Shown one piece after another: positions 41,019-51,383 of a stretch of DNA of 64,000 nucleotides (its first letter is position 1; each line of letters starts with the position of its first letter). The notes below the pieces were generated by a model, which searched no databases, was not told where the DNA came from, and worked only from the letters and a program-made list of their open reading frames with translations. The translations under genes were made by a program, and so were the position numbers. The DNA comes from an uncultured Pseudomonadales bacterium (GTDB lineage Bacteria; Pseudomonadota; Gammaproteobacteria; Pseudomonadales; Balneatricaceae), in the NCBI GenBank assembly GCA_943787595.1, contig CALSNA010000004.1:310001-374000 (forward strand), given 5' to 3'.

Positions 41019-41618
41019 CTGCCTTTAGAATGTAATATAGACTGGATTGCGCTAGTTAATCAGGCATCTTTTGAAGGCTTGCAAAGCAGCTTCGAACTTG
41101 GCTGGTGGAATCACGCACTAATGTTAACGCTGCATGAGTGCTTATGCAATCTTTAAAATGTCTGTTGATTTACATTAACAAGTTAGCGGTGTCGTTCATT
41201 GAATCCACTTTAAATTATACCTTATTAGTCTAGACAACCATAACGGTCTCCAAATATTACTGCAATTTAAGTCAGGAAAATTCTCTTGTTCCTATATCTT
41301 TCATACGATTTTATACATAAACTGCTTCGGTATGGTTTTTTAATATATTACTTTTGTACTTTGTGTTGGAGGCTCAAATTCATCAGAAATACCAGTTCTA
41401 AATGATTAAATCGTTGCTGTGGAAACGACAGATTTCCCTAGAATAATCAGAGAGGTCTTTACACTCATGTTTGCCACATCGGCATAGACATTTCCTATGT
41501 AAGTATTAATCCTTGGAAATTATGGTTTTTTGGATTGCTATTTATCAGATCACAACTTTACCACTTTGTTTTTCCAACAACCAATTTGCAGAATTAGAAC
41601 AGTACCTATTGTGACACA
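41019..41618. other. Upstream region of the mevalonate operon
   Basis: About 600 bases without a credible frame. It should include the promoter for hmgR on the minus strand. Nothing else recognised. Confidence 0.45.
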
Positions 41619-41648
41619 ATAAAAAGCCCCGGCTAAGGCGGGGCTAAA
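41619..41648 (-). terminator. Intrinsic terminator of the peroxiredoxin unit
   Basis: AGCCCCG (41625-41631) pairs with CGGGGCT (41639-41645). On the minus strand the GC-rich stem is followed by TTTTTATT. It lies about 150 bases downstream of the peroxiredoxin stop and insulates the mevalonate operon from it. Confidence 0.9.
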
Positions 41649-41798
41649 GGTTCATGTATAATGATCTTTACAAGACAAGTCTGCTGCTTGCTAAGTAATG
41701 TATGGAATTCGTGATTGATGCCACAAAACTTAATATATTTTTGCTATCGACATCCAGCGTTATCCATTCTTTTCAGAGAAAGTCATGCAATAATGATG

Positions 41799-42404
41799 TC
41801 ATAGTTGATCACCCTTATCACTCAGATAAGCTGCTACGCCCGTTGGTGTTGCTTGCATGCCTGCATCCCCTTTGGTCCAGCCAGCCGGGCATACTTCTCC
41901 ATGTTCTTCATGGAATTGTAGGGCATCCACTAGACGAAGCAGTTCGTCCATGTTGCGACCCAGTGGTAGGTCATTAACGATCTGAGAGCGAACTTGACCG
42001 TCACGGTCAATCAAGAAGGCTCCGCGATATGCTACGCTGCCATTAGCCACTTCTACATCGTAGGCACGACAAATATCGTGGGCCATATCTGCGGCTAAGG
42101 TATATTGCACTGGTCCGATGCCACCGTCATTAATAGCCGTATTACGCCAAGCATTATGGGTGAAGTGGGAATCAATAGAAACACCGATAACTTCCACATT
42201 ACGCGCCTTGAAATCTGCCATACGATGGTCCAAAGCAATCAACTCAGAAGGACAGACAAAAGTAAAATCCAATGGGTAGAAAAATATCAGGGCATATTTT
42301 CCGTTGATAGCTTCTCGTAAATTAAATTCATCTACAATAGTACCATCGCCTAATACTGCTGGAACGCTAAAATCGGGGGCTTGCTTACCTACTAAAACAC
42401 TCAT
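41799..42404 (-). CDS. Typical 2-Cys peroxiredoxin (AhpC/Prx1 type)
   Basis: Reduces hydrogen peroxide and organic peroxides in the cytoplasm. Its 201 residues carry the peroxidatic Cys51 in FTFVCPSE and the resolving Cys172 in HGEVCPAGW. It also has the C-terminal YL-containing tail (AAYLSDKG), which may make it sensitive to over-oxidation. GAGGAA precedes the ATG. It is followed on the same strand by a terminator, and 64 bases upstream lies grxD, so peroxide and iron-sulfur defence are grouped. Confidence 0.95.
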   Translation of the reverse strand: MSVLVGKQAPDFSVPAVLGDGTIVDEFNLREAINGKYALIFFYPLDFTFVCPSELIALDHRMADFKARNVEVIGVSIDSHFTHNAWRNTAINDGGIGPVQYTLAADMAHDICRAYDVEVANGSVAYRGAFLIDRDGQVRSQIVNDLPLGRNMDELLRLVDALQFHEEHGEVCPAGWTKGDAGMQATPTGVAAYLSDKGDQL

Positions 42405-42468
42405 GATGGTTCCTCATAATGCAGTGCTGAAACAATATCAGCTACTTTACTCATTTAAATTGACTTTA

Positions 42469-42807
42469 TTATTCATCAGTATCTGTCGCGGCAGATACTG
42501 CCCCAGCAGAAACCAGTTGCTGTAATTCACCACTTTGCGACAATTCCATTACAATATCACAGCCACCCACTAATTCGCCATTAATCCATAACTGGGGAAA
42601 AGTTGGCCAATTGGCATAAGCGGGCAACTCAGAGCGAATGTCTTGATGCTCCAGAATATTAACATAAGCGAACTGCTCTCCGCACGCCATAATAGCTTGC
42701 ACAGTCTGAGACGAAAAGCCACATTGAGGGAACTTAGGTGTTCCTTTCATATAAAGTAAAATCGAATTATTTTCGATTTGTTTTTTAATCACTTCAAGCG
42801 TGTCCAT
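42469..42807 (-). CDS. grxD: Monothiol glutaredoxin
   Basis: Grx4-type monothiol glutaredoxin that carries and delivers [2Fe-2S] clusters. Its 112 residues include the CGFS motif at Cys29 (FPQCGFSSQ), the glutathione-binding WPTFPQLWINGELVGGCDI block, and the expected length. AAGG precedes the ATG. It lies directly upstream of the peroxiredoxin gene. The last residues are acidic (ATDTDE). Confidence 0.95.
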   Translation of the reverse strand: MDTLEVIKKQIENNSILLYMKGTPKFPQCGFSSQTVQAIMACGEQFAYVNILEHQDIRSELPAYANWPTFPQLWINGELVGGCDIVMELSQSGELQQLVSAGAVSAATDTDE

Positions 42808-43266
42808 TGCAATACCTTTATGAATATTTAGATTGTATCTTTATAAGGTGCTTGAACCATTAATGCAACCCGTATTCACATGTGAATATTGGATTTGCAT
42901 TCATCACAGCAAATTATCAGATTGTTTGTGAGATACTGAACATGAGCGTAGCTTCAGTACGATAATTAACCCAGGCTCTCTGAATTGAACACTGATTTTT
43001 TGTGTAATGAATCAGGGTGTGAGACTAACCTGGATATTTTATACGAAGTTCGCAATTTAATTTTGCAGGGGAATCGAATCAGAATAGAGACAGTTGTTTT
43101 TTTACGTAGAACAAAAGCTTGGCTGTAACAATTTGTTTCATGAAGGATACTGGCGAGCAAACCATTTGCCCGACCTAATGATAATAGGCAATTATTGGGT
43201 AGCGTTTTGGTCACTCAAGAGGCTTTATACAGCCTAATAATCTTACTATGCAATGGATAGTAATGC
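42808..43266. other. Gene-free region between grxD and the dehydrogenase
   Basis: About 460 bases. An 82-codon frame (42966-43214, minus) has no homology or ribosome site and was not accepted. The grxD promoter should be near 42820-42900. A short hairpin (AGGCT/AGCCT, near 43219-43235) follows the dehydrogenase stop. Confidence 0.45.
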
Positions 43267-45684
43267 CTAACTATGCATACGCTCAGCCTTAGGGTCAAAT
43301 AATGGCCTTAGAGAAAGCTTGGCTGGGCGCAATTTACCAAGAATTTCGATTGCAAATGTTGCATCTTCAGTGATCATGGCAATCGGAATAAAACCGATAG
43401 CTACCGATTTACCCACATAATGGGCGTAGCCTCCCGAGGTGACATAGCCGACTACCTTACCGTTTCTCCAAATGGGCTCATCAGCAACTACATCAGCATC
43501 CAGAGCATCTACCACAAGGGTTACCAGGCGACGGGCAGGTGGATTTTCCAGTTCAGCAAGCACTGCTGCTTTGCCAATGTAATCGGTTTCCTTTTGATAA
43601 TTGATAAAATTGTCCATGCCTGTTTCCATGGGTGTGTAATCAGGCTTAAATTCACGAAGCCAAGCACCAAAAGATTTTTCCAGACGTAGACTCATCATTG
43701 CGCGCATGCCAAAGGGTCTCATACCTAGGGATTTTCCCGCAGCAATCAAGGTCTGGTATAAGCTGATTTGTTGATTAATATCCACATAAATTTCATAGCC
43801 CAGTTCACCGGTATAACTAACTCTCTGTACAATGGCATCACACTGCCCTATTTCCAGATGTTTAACTGACAGGAATGGTAAAGCTTTATTAGATACATCA
43901 AAACGGGTACAGGAGGTCAATACCTTGCGGGCATTGGGACCTGCTATCTGGAAACCAACTCTTTTGTTACTGATATTGGTGACATCAACTCCAGATTCTG
44001 GCAGGTGTTGTAGGAACCAGCGCATATGGTAAGCTTGGGCACTGAAGGCAGCTGTAAGCTGGAATTGGTCTTCTGCTAGGGCAGAGATGGTAAAGTCACC
44101 TATCAATTTACCAGAGTAGCTCAGCATGGGGCTTAAGGTGATTCGACCTGGTTGCGGCAGTCGCCCTGCCATTATGGTGTTTAACCAATCCCGTGCTCCC
44201 GTACCGTTGATTTGGTACTTGCCAAAATTATGTATTTCATTGATACCAACCGCAGTACGTACTGTCCGGCACTCATTAGCAACTGCTTTGAAAGCATTTG
44301 AGCGCCGCAAACTGGGGGTCTCGAACAATGGTTCTCCCTGAAGTGCGAAGTAGTTTACCTGTTCCATACCGTAAGACTGACCAAATACAGCACGTTGCTG
44401 CTGCCAGATCCCATAGGCTGGTGTAGTATTAAGTGGACGACCAACTGGCAATTCTTCGTTGGGGTAGGCAATGCTGAAACGCTTTTGATAATTTTCACGT
44501 ACCTTGTTGCGGGTATAGGCTTTAGTACAGTAGTTACCAAAGCGAGCTACATCCATAGCAAATACATCACATGATGGTTCACCTAAAACCATCCATTCTG
44601 CTAACGCCAGACCAACACCACCACCTTGGCTGAAACCTGCCATAACAGCACAGCATGACCAATAGTTTTTTAAGTCGGGTAATGGTCCTACCAGAGGATT
44701 ACCATCTGGCGCAAAGGTAAATGGACCATTGATCACACTCTTAATAGTGGCATTAACGAGACATGGGAAGCGCTCAAAAGAAAATCCCAGTGCATTACTG
44801 ATACGGTCCAAATTGTTGTCTAATAATTCATGGCCAAAGTTCCATGGGGTGCCGTCCACAGCCCATGGGTCACAGTCTTGTTCATAGATCCCTATGACCA
44901 AGCCACGGCCTTCCTGACGCAGGTAGCTCTCGCCAGATGGGTCAAGCACATGGGGTAATTCTTGATTGTGCAAGTATACTTCAGGGAGGTCATCGGTCAC
45001 CAGATATTGGTGTTCCATAGGGTGCAGAGGCAAGAAAGCCCCTACCATCTCACCTATCTCTCGTGCCCACAAACCAGCAGCATTGACTATGTGCTCTGCA
45101 TGAATTGTACCGTTCTTCGTAACCACATCCCAGGAACCGTCTGGATGTTGCTGAAGCTCCAGTACTGGATTACGCAGATAGATTTCTGCTCCCTGTTTCT
45201 GTGCAGCACGGGCATAGGCATGTGTGGTTCCTGAAGGATCAAGGTGGCCATCTAGCGGATCATACAAAGCTCCAATAATACCATCAGTATTAACAATTGG
45301 GCTTAAGGCACGAATTTCATTTGGCCCAATAATTTCTGTATCCAGACCCATATGTCTGTGTTTAGCGCGCTCTGCTTTAAGTGCATCCATACGCTCGTGG
45401 TTATCCGCCAGAATAATGCCACCAACGTGATGCAAACTGCAGGTTTGGCCACTGATTTCTTCCAGCTCCTTATAAAGGTTAATGGTGTAACCTTGCAAGG
45501 CGGCCATATTAGGGTCTGAATTAAGTGTATGAAAACCACCAGCTGCATGCCAAGTAGAACCAGAAGTGAGTTCAGATCGTTCAACTAGAACCACATCGCG
45601 CCATCCTAGTTTGGTCAAGTGATACAACACTGAACAGCCAACTACACCACCACCAATTACCAATGCTTGTACATGTGATTTCAT
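43267..45684 (-). CDS. Dimethylglycine/sarcosine dehydrogenase-like flavoprotein with GcvT domain
   Basis: An 805-residue two-part enzyme. The N-terminal half is a DAO-type FAD oxidoreductase: ALVIGGGVVGCSVLYHLTKLGW is the dinucleotide fold, and SGSTWHAAGG contains the His that carries covalent FAD in dimethylglycine dehydrogenase. The C-terminal half is a folate-binding GcvT domain (VGFQIAGPNARKVL, MRAMMSLRLEKSFGAWLREF), which traps the released methyl as methylene-tetrahydrofolate. It probably demethylates dimethylglycine or sarcosine. Its partner upstream is an MttB-family methyltransferase, so the pair would strip methyl groups from a quaternary amine such as glycine betaine. Intact. Confidence 0.9.
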   Translation of the reverse strand: MKSHVQALVIGGGVVGCSVLYHLTKLGWRDVVLVERSELTSGSTWHAAGGFHTLNSDPNMAALQGYTINLYKELEEISGQTCSLHHVGGIILADNHERMDALKAERAKHRHMGLDTEIIGPNEIRALSPIVNTDGIIGALYDPLDGHLDPSGTTHAYARAAQKQGAEIYLRNPVLELQQHPDGSWDVVTKNGTIHAEHIVNAAGLWAREIGEMVGAFLPLHPMEHQYLVTDDLPEVYLHNQELPHVLDPSGESYLRQEGRGLVIGIYEQDCDPWAVDGTPWNFGHELLDNNLDRISNALGFSFERFPCLVNATIKSVINGPFTFAPDGNPLVGPLPDLKNYWSCCAVMAGFSQGGGVGLALAEWMVLGEPSCDVFAMDVARFGNYCTKAYTRNKVRENYQKRFSIAYPNEELPVGRPLNTTPAYGIWQQQRAVFGQSYGMEQVNYFALQGEPLFETPSLRRSNAFKAVANECRTVRTAVGINEIHNFGKYQINGTGARDWLNTIMAGRLPQPGRITLSPMLSYSGKLIGDFTISALAEDQFQLTAAFSAQAYHMRWFLQHLPESGVDVTNISNKRVGFQIAGPNARKVLTSCTRFDVSNKALPFLSVKHLEIGQCDAIVQRVSYTGELGYEIYVDINQQISLYQTLIAAGKSLGMRPFGMRAMMSLRLEKSFGAWLREFKPDYTPMETGMDNFINYQKETDYIGKAAVLAELENPPARRLVTLVVDALDADVVADEPIWRNGKVVGYVTSGGYAHYVGKSVAIGFIPIAMITEDATFAIEILGKLRPAKLSLRPLFDPKAERMHS

Positions 45685-45816
45685 TACTGCGAACCTTTAG
45701 CCTGAGTGGCTACAATCTAAATTCCTAACTTTAGTGCAGATATAGTTTGCAAGACATTAAAAAGTAAAGATAAATAATAAAAAATCTACTTACTCAGTAG
45801 ATACATGCAATCTACT

Positions 45817-47346
45817 TTAATCTGGTGCAGCACCCTTCTCACTGATACGTCGTTGCACAAAATCGGTCAGTTCAGAATCAATGGCTGGTTCCAACTGAGG
45901 TTCCTGATAATCAGCCAATACTTGTTTCCAAATTTTGTTGGCACGTTGCGCTGCATCTAGTGCTCCAGCATCACGCCAATTTTCAAAGTTACGCCAATCC
46001 GACAGCATAGGGTCATAAAAGGCTTTTTGATAACGTGACATGGTGTGGGATGAAGCAAAGAAATGACTACCAGGACCAACTTCAGCGATTGCTTCCACAG
46101 CCAAGCTTGCATCGTTGACTTCCATAGGTTGTAGAAAAGCCTGTAGCATTTGTATCATTTCAGCATCCATAATAACTTTTTCATAGGAGGTACACAGTCC
46201 TCCTTCTAGCCAGCCCAGCCCATGCATAACATAGTTCACCTGCCCCAGAATACATGCCCAGAGTGACATTTGCGATTCGTAGGCTGCCTGTGCATCCACT
46301 GTATTGGAAGCATTGGTGTTTGATGCTCTAACGGGAATACCATACTTGCGTGCTAACTGGCCGGATGCAATAGTTGCTTGGGTGTACTCTGGAGTTCCAA
46401 AAGCTGGCGAGCCCGATCTCATATCGACGTTGGAAGTAAAACTGCCGTAGATAGCCGGTGCGCCAGGATTAACACACTGATGAAATGCTAGCCCTGCAAG
46501 GCATTCGGCATTTTGTTGTACGAGGGCACCTGCCAAGGTAATGGGAGCCATAGCCCCAGCCAAAGTAAACGGAGTATAGATAACCGGCTGTTTATGCTCA
46601 GCCATGACGATGGCACCTTCTAGCAAGTTGCCATCATAGATTAGTGGTGAATTAGCGTTAACTACTGTGACCAAAGAGGGTTGCTGCAGTAAAGTATCGT
46701 GGTCAATACCGCGAGCTATACGGATTAATTCAATGACATCTTCAACACGTTGGCGTCCTAGGGCATAGCATTTCAGTGGTTTAGTAGTTAAGCGTGCTGC
46801 CGCCTCACCCGCAACCAGATGACGAATATTTACATCAATATCGCAGGGTTCAACAGGATATCCAGCCTGCATTTGGCAAGCATTAATAGACTCTCCTAGA
46901 CGAAGCAAATTGCAGTAATCAGAAAAGTTGCCAGTTATTCGGCCACGATCCAGGTCTGATACATGAGGTGGACTTGCCACCATGGCGAACGCAATTGCAT
47001 TGCCGCCAATAGTCAAATCCCGATCAGTCGTGCGGCCATGCAAAATAAATTCCTTGGGAGTGGTCGATATAGTTTGCATAATCCAATCTGGATCAAATCT
47101 CACCTGATGTTGGTCGCTATCAACCTCAGCACCTGCTGTACGTAAAATATCAACTGCGCGTGCAGATTGAAAATTAATGCCGGTAGTTTTTAGAACTTCA
47201 AGTGAAGCATGATGTATTGCTTCAATTTGGTCTTCTGACACCAACTGCATGGGTGCATAAGAATTGCGCATTTGGAGCGATGCTGCTTGTCTGAAACCAG
47301 CAGTAGTTCGGTTAGACTTAACACGGCTTTTTCTTGCTCTTCGCAT
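45817..47346 (-). CDS. MttB-family methyltransferase, non-pyrrolysine type
   Basis: Trimethylamine methyltransferase superfamily protein, 509 residues. The frame has no internal TAG, so it belongs to the pyrrolysine-free branch, some members of which demethylate glycine betaine to dimethylglycine. Family blocks include LKTTGINFQSARAVDILR near the N-terminus, VASPPHVSDLDRGRITG, and GLGWLEGGLCTSYEKVIMDAE near the C-terminus. It lies 132 bases upstream of the dimethylglycine-dehydrogenase-like gene on the same strand. A cognate corrinoid protein gene is not adjacent, so methyl-group acceptor and exact substrate are open. Confidence 0.88.
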   Translation of the reverse strand: MRRARKSRVKSNRTTAGFRQAASLQMRNSYAPMQLVSEDQIEAIHHASLEVLKTTGINFQSARAVDILRTAGAEVDSDQHQVRFDPDWIMQTISTTPKEFILHGRTTDRDLTIGGNAIAFAMVASPPHVSDLDRGRITGNFSDYCNLLRLGESINACQMQAGYPVEPCDIDVNIRHLVAGEAAARLTTKPLKCYALGRQRVEDVIELIRIARGIDHDTLLQQPSLVTVVNANSPLIYDGNLLEGAIVMAEHKQPVIYTPFTLAGAMAPITLAGALVQQNAECLAGLAFHQCVNPGAPAIYGSFTSNVDMRSGSPAFGTPEYTQATIASGQLARKYGIPVRASNTNASNTVDAQAAYESQMSLWACILGQVNYVMHGLGWLEGGLCTSYEKVIMDAEMIQMLQAFLQPMEVNDASLAVEAIAEVGPGSHFFASSHTMSRYQKAFYDPMLSDWRNFENWRDAGALDAAQRANKIWKQVLADYQEPQLEPAIDSELTDFVQRRISEKGAAPD

Positions 47347-48763
47347 GGTATCAACTTCAGAAGTTTACATTCATATTATTTGATCAGGTATTGCAATATG
47401 GATTCACAATTTTTCATCATATGCCGGCCTAATTTTTAGGCCTTGCTACAACTCCCAAGTTTAGTGCTTGACTGTACATTCTTTGCTTACAAACTGTTAT
47501 GATTTCACTTAAAAATCATATCATAGCTCATTACTATTATCGGACAAAACTAAATATTTTGCTTTTGTTCTCAACAACTGCCTTAAATTTTTGATAAAAA
47601 TGGATTGAATCTTGAGCAGATAGCTACAAATTATTTTCTGTTGCATGATTAAACTCCGTAACCGTAAATGTGTTGATTTGTGTATCTTTGGTGCAGTAAG
47701 CAATGTAAGAATATTAGTATTTTCAATGAGAAGGTTCATGTTGAACATGTTTGTTAAGTAGCTTGCAGTAATATTTGATTTTTCAGATGATGGTGTCAGT
47801 TGATTAGCCATACATTAACTATATGTTTGAATTTGTAGTGCATAAAGTACATAAAATGATGAATTATCTACCTCTTTACAAGTCATTTAGAGCGTTAACT
47901 TTATCCTGAAATCACATATTTATTACACTTTAAACTAGCTTTATTTATTATTAAGTAACTGTAATTAATATATTTTTTTTTAAAAACTATTTCATGCCAA
48001 CTCTATGCCAATCAGTATGTTAGCTCTAAAAATATCAACTTTATGTCAATATTGATTGATTAATAGATACCCTCGACAACCCCCGCCAAATAACGATCCA
48101 GGGTCATTTTGACCACTACAGTATGCAGATGATCTGCAATCATTTGCATACTGTGCAATATAAATTAATGCTTAATTTGTATAATTTGTTAGCAAAGTGC
48201 CTGGCTCTGCTGGGCTTTTGCGTTCGATCTCACTGATCCATTGCACGGACCGTGCATCTGCACAAAAATCACCCACACAAACCGCAGGTGTGGTGGGAGT
48301 AGTGTTTTTTTCAGGGGATAAATTTTTTTTGGCCGGTTGTCATGGCACAGCTGATCTAGGCTCAGAAGCTTGTCAGGTGATGTTTAACGGGTATAAGGAA
48401 TTAGGGGGAATGCGACCAGAATGGTCAGTGTGAGTTGTGCTGGGTCGTGATGAAAAATACCAATTTGCTGAGTTGATCTATGTAATCAACACCCTTTATA
48501 GTCTTTGGCAAGACATTAAATCACCTGATATGATGACCACAATAGGAATATAAAATTAACAGGTTATTCTAGTATTTCAGGTTACGTACGGCCCACAAAA
48601 AAATCAAACTAACATTGAAGAATATGAATTATACTATTAACCTTAAAACAATTAAACTGATAATATAAGATGTGATAATAAAGTTCTGTAAATTTGCCTT
48701 CTGGACAATTCTGTTACAGTCAGGCCACCACACACCAGCCGAGGGCCAACGTCAAGGCAACCC
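47347..48763. other. Long gene-free region upstream of leuS
   Basis: About 1.4 kb with two unconvincing frames (47521-47811 minus; 48197-48433 plus). The first 800 bases are very AT-rich. From about 48060 onward come stacked inverted repeats, then a GC-richer stretch near 48190-48440 that looks like decayed coding DNA of unknown kind. A small hairpin (GGCCTAA/TTAGGCC, 47426-47442) lies about 80 bases upstream of the MttB start. The leuS promoter must be near 48650-48750. Confidence 0.5.
48118..48154. repeat. Long inverted repeat in the leuS upstream gap
   Basis: Arms of 16 bases (48118-48133 with 48139-48154, one G-T pair) around a 5-base loop. Just before it is a smaller hairpin GGTCA-TTT-TGACC (48102-48114). 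The pair could be a terminator, a structured small RNA or the end of a lost mobile element. Confidence 0.6.
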
Positions 48764-51355
48764 ATGAATAAACACTACCAGCCCCAGTCCCTAGAACTCG
48801 ATGTACAAGCTTTCTGGGTACAACAAAAAAGCTTTCAGGTGATCGATCAACCACAGCAGGAAAAGTACTATTGCCTGTCGATGTTTCCCTACCCCAGTGG
48901 CCATCTGCACATGGGCCATGTCCGCAACTACACCATTGGTGATGTCATTTCCCGATACCAGCGGATGCAGGGCAAACATGTGCTACAACCGATGGGCTGG
49001 GATGCCTTTGGTCTGCCAGCCGAAAATGCTGCCATTGAGCATCAGGTGGCACCCGCCCAATGGACCTATGCCAATATTGACTACATGCGCAAGCAGCTCA
49101 AGCGCATGGGTTTTGGTTTTGACTGGAGCCGGGAACTGGCTACGTGTGATCCGGACTATTACCGCTGGGAGCAATGGTTTTTTACCCAGTTAATGGATCG
49201 CGGGCTAGTGTACAAGAAAAATGCAGTAGTCAACTGGGATCCGGTTGATCAAACGGTCCTAGCTAACGAGCAGGTGATTGACGGGCGTGGCTGGCGGTCA
49301 GGGGCATTAGTTGAACGCAAGGCCATTCCCCAGTGGTTTCTGAAAATCACTGGTTATGCGGATCAACTGCTTGATGATCTTGACCAGTTGCACGGGTGGC
49401 CAGAGCAGGTGCGGGCTATGCAAAGCAACTGGATTGGTCGTTCCCGGGGGGTGACACTGAGCTTTGAGGTGGCCGGACACGCCGCTCTGGAAGTCTTTAC
49501 CACACGTCCAGATACGCTTATGGGAGTGACTTATATTGCGCTGGCGCCACAGCATCCCCTGGCATTGCAAGCGGCAACGGCAGATACCCGGTTAGCGGAT
49601 TTTATTGACCAATGCAGGCGACTGGCGCTGAGTGAGTCGGCCATGGCGACCCTGGCAAAGCAGGGTATGGATACGGGTTATCTGGCGCAGCATCCATTGA
49701 CAGGCAAGCGGATACCGGTTTGGATTGCCAATTTTGTATTACTGAACTATGGGACCGGGGCGATTATGGCGGTCCCAGGTCATGACCAGCGTGACTGGGA
49801 GTTTGCCAGTCAATATGAGTTACCGATCCGCCAGGTGATTTATCCGGCTACGGCAGATAAATCAGTGGACCTGAGTCGTGGTGCTTACACGGATAAGGGC
49901 CTGTTGTGCAATTCGGGGCCCTATGATGAGCTGGATTTTGATCTTGCCTTTGAAGCGATTGTTGCTGAACTGGTACGTCTGGGTCGGGGCAAGGTGACAA
50001 CCCAGTATCGCCTGCGTGACTGGGGCATATCACGTCAGCGATATTGGGGCACACCAATTCCAGTGATTAACTGCCCGGACTGTGGTGCAGTTGCGGTTCC
50101 GCAGGCACAACTGCCGGTGGAATTACCGACGGAGGTGGATATTAGTGGTCAGGGTTCGCCACTGAAGCAGTTGGCCGAATTTATCAATACGAGCTGTCCC
50201 CTGTGTGAGGGGCCAGCTCAGCGGGAAACCGATACTTTTGATACCTTTATGGAATCGGCCTGGTACTACGCCCGTTATACCAGTGCGCGCTATGACCAGG
50301 CCATGCTGGAGCCTGGTGCGGCGAACTATTGGATGCCGGTTGATCAATATATTGGTGGCATTGAGCACGCCATCTTACATCTGTTGTATGCCCGTTTTTT
50401 TCACAAGCTGATGCGTGATTTTGGTCTGGTGCATACAGATGAGCCATTTAAACGGCTGTTGTGCCAGGGGATGGTGCTGGCGGACACGTATTATCAGGTT
50501 GATGCCAGGGGGACCAGGCGCTGGTTATCACCGCAGGCGGTTGATCCGCAGCGTGATGAGCAAGGGCGTATTATCGGTGCGACCTGCACGCGTGATGGTA
50601 CACCGGTAGTTTATGATGGCATGAGCAAGATGTCCAAATCCAAGCGCAATGGTGTTGATCCACAACAGATGATTGAACAGTATGGTGCGGATACGGTGCG
50701 TTTATTTATGATGTTTGCGGCACCACTGGAGCAGTCTCTGGAATGGTCTACAGCGGGATTGGAAGGGGCACAGCGTTTTATCAAACGCTTCTGGAGACAA
50801 GTTCACCAGCATCTGGAAGGTCCGGTTGCACCGGCGTTGGTGGTTGATGGACTGAATCAGCACCAGCAGGCGTTGCGGCGTAAGACGCACATGACCATTG
50901 CGAAGGTGAGCGATGATCTGGAGCGACGTTACATGTTCAATACGGCCATTGCGGCGGTTATGGAGTTAACTAATGCCATCAGCCGCTGGCATGATCCAGC
51001 CCTCCAAAGCTGTGCAGTACGTCATGAGGCATGGCGTACTGCGGTATTGTTGCTGGCGCCGATCATTCCACACGTGTGTCATGTACTGTGGCGGGAGCTG
51101 GAACCTGCCGGTGATGTGTTGCAGGCACCCTGGCCTAAAGTGGATGCACAGGCGCTGGTCAGTTCGACCATTAATATGGTGATTCAGGTCAATGGCAAGG
51201 TGCGTGGCAAGTTGAGCATTGATACAGGTACGGATCGGGATACCATTCAGCATCTGGCGTTGGCAGATACCAATGCCCAGCGTTTTATTGGGAATCAGTC
51301 GATTCGTAAGATTATTGTAGTTCCTGGCAAGTTAGTGAATATTGTGGTTAGTTGA
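48764..51355 (+). CDS. leuS: Leucyl-tRNA synthetase
   Basis: Class I synthetase charging tRNA-Leu. Its 863 residues are full length. The HIGH motif is [15 protein letters not shown] near residue 42. The editing domain is present with [17 protein letters not shown] and [17 protein letters not shown], and the second signature is [15 protein letters not shown] near residue 620. AAGG lies before the ATG at 48764. The gene is GC-richer than its neighbours: one 60-base line from 49621 has 36 G+C, against 19 in a line from 52261 in holA. It heads the conserved leuS-lptE-holA cluster. Confidence 0.97.
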   Translation: MNKHYQPQSLELDVQAFWVQQKSFQVIDQPQQEKYYCLSMFPYPSGHLHMGHVRNYTIGDVISRYQRMQGKHVLQPMGWDAFGLPAENAAIEHQVAPAQWTYANIDYMRKQLKRMGFGFDWSRELATCDPDYYRWEQWFFTQLMDRGLVYKKNAVVNWDPVDQTVLANEQVIDGRGWRSGALVERKAIPQWFLKITGYADQLLDDLDQLHGWPEQVRAMQSNWIGRSRGVTLSFEVAGHAALEVFTTRPDTLMGVTYIALAPQHPLALQAATADTRLADFIDQCRRLALSESAMATLAKQGMDTGYLAQHPLTGKRIPVWIANFVLLNYGTGAIMAVPGHDQRDWEFASQYELPIRQVIYPATADKSVDLSRGAYTDKGLLCNSGPYDELDFDLAFEAIVAELVRLGRGKVTTQYRLRDWGISRQRYWGTPIPVINCPDCGAVAVPQAQLPVELPTEVDISGQGSPLKQLAEFINTSCPLCEGPAQRETDTFDTFMESAWYYARYTSARYDQAMLEPGAANYWMPVDQYIGGIEHAILHLLYARFFHKLMRDFGLVHTDEPFKRLLCQGMVLADTYYQVDARGTRRWLSPQAVDPQRDEQGRIIGATCTRDGTPVVYDGMSKMSKSKRNGVDPQQMIEQYGADTVRLFMMFAAPLEQSLEWSTAGLEGAQRFIKRFWRQVHQHLEGPVAPALVVDGLNQHQQALRRKTHMTIAKVSDDLERRYMFNTAIAAVMELTNAISRWHDPALQSCAVRHEAWRTAVLLLAPIIPHVCHVLWRELEPAGDVLQAPWPKVDAQALVSSTINMVIQVNGKVRGKLSIDTGTDRDTIQHLALADTNAQRFIGNQSIRKIIVVPGKLVNIVVS

Positions 51356-51383
51356 TGGGTCAGGTAATACACAGGAGGCGGTG

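Noticed and set aside
42966-43214. 82-codon minus-strand frame between grxD and the dehydrogenase
   Set aside because: No ribosome site or homology; composition like non-coding sequence.
45817-47346. Pyrrolysine-dependent trimethylamine methyltransferase
   Set aside because: No in-frame TAG occurs in the gene, so it is the pyrrolysine-free branch of the family.
47521-47811. 96-codon frame on the minus strand upstream of leuS
   Set aside because: Very AT-rich, no ribosome site, no domain or homology recognised, and in a decayed gap.
48197-48433. 78-codon frame in a GC-rich patch before leuS
   Set aside because: No start context and no recognisable product. It may be part of decayed coding DNA, but I cannot assign it.
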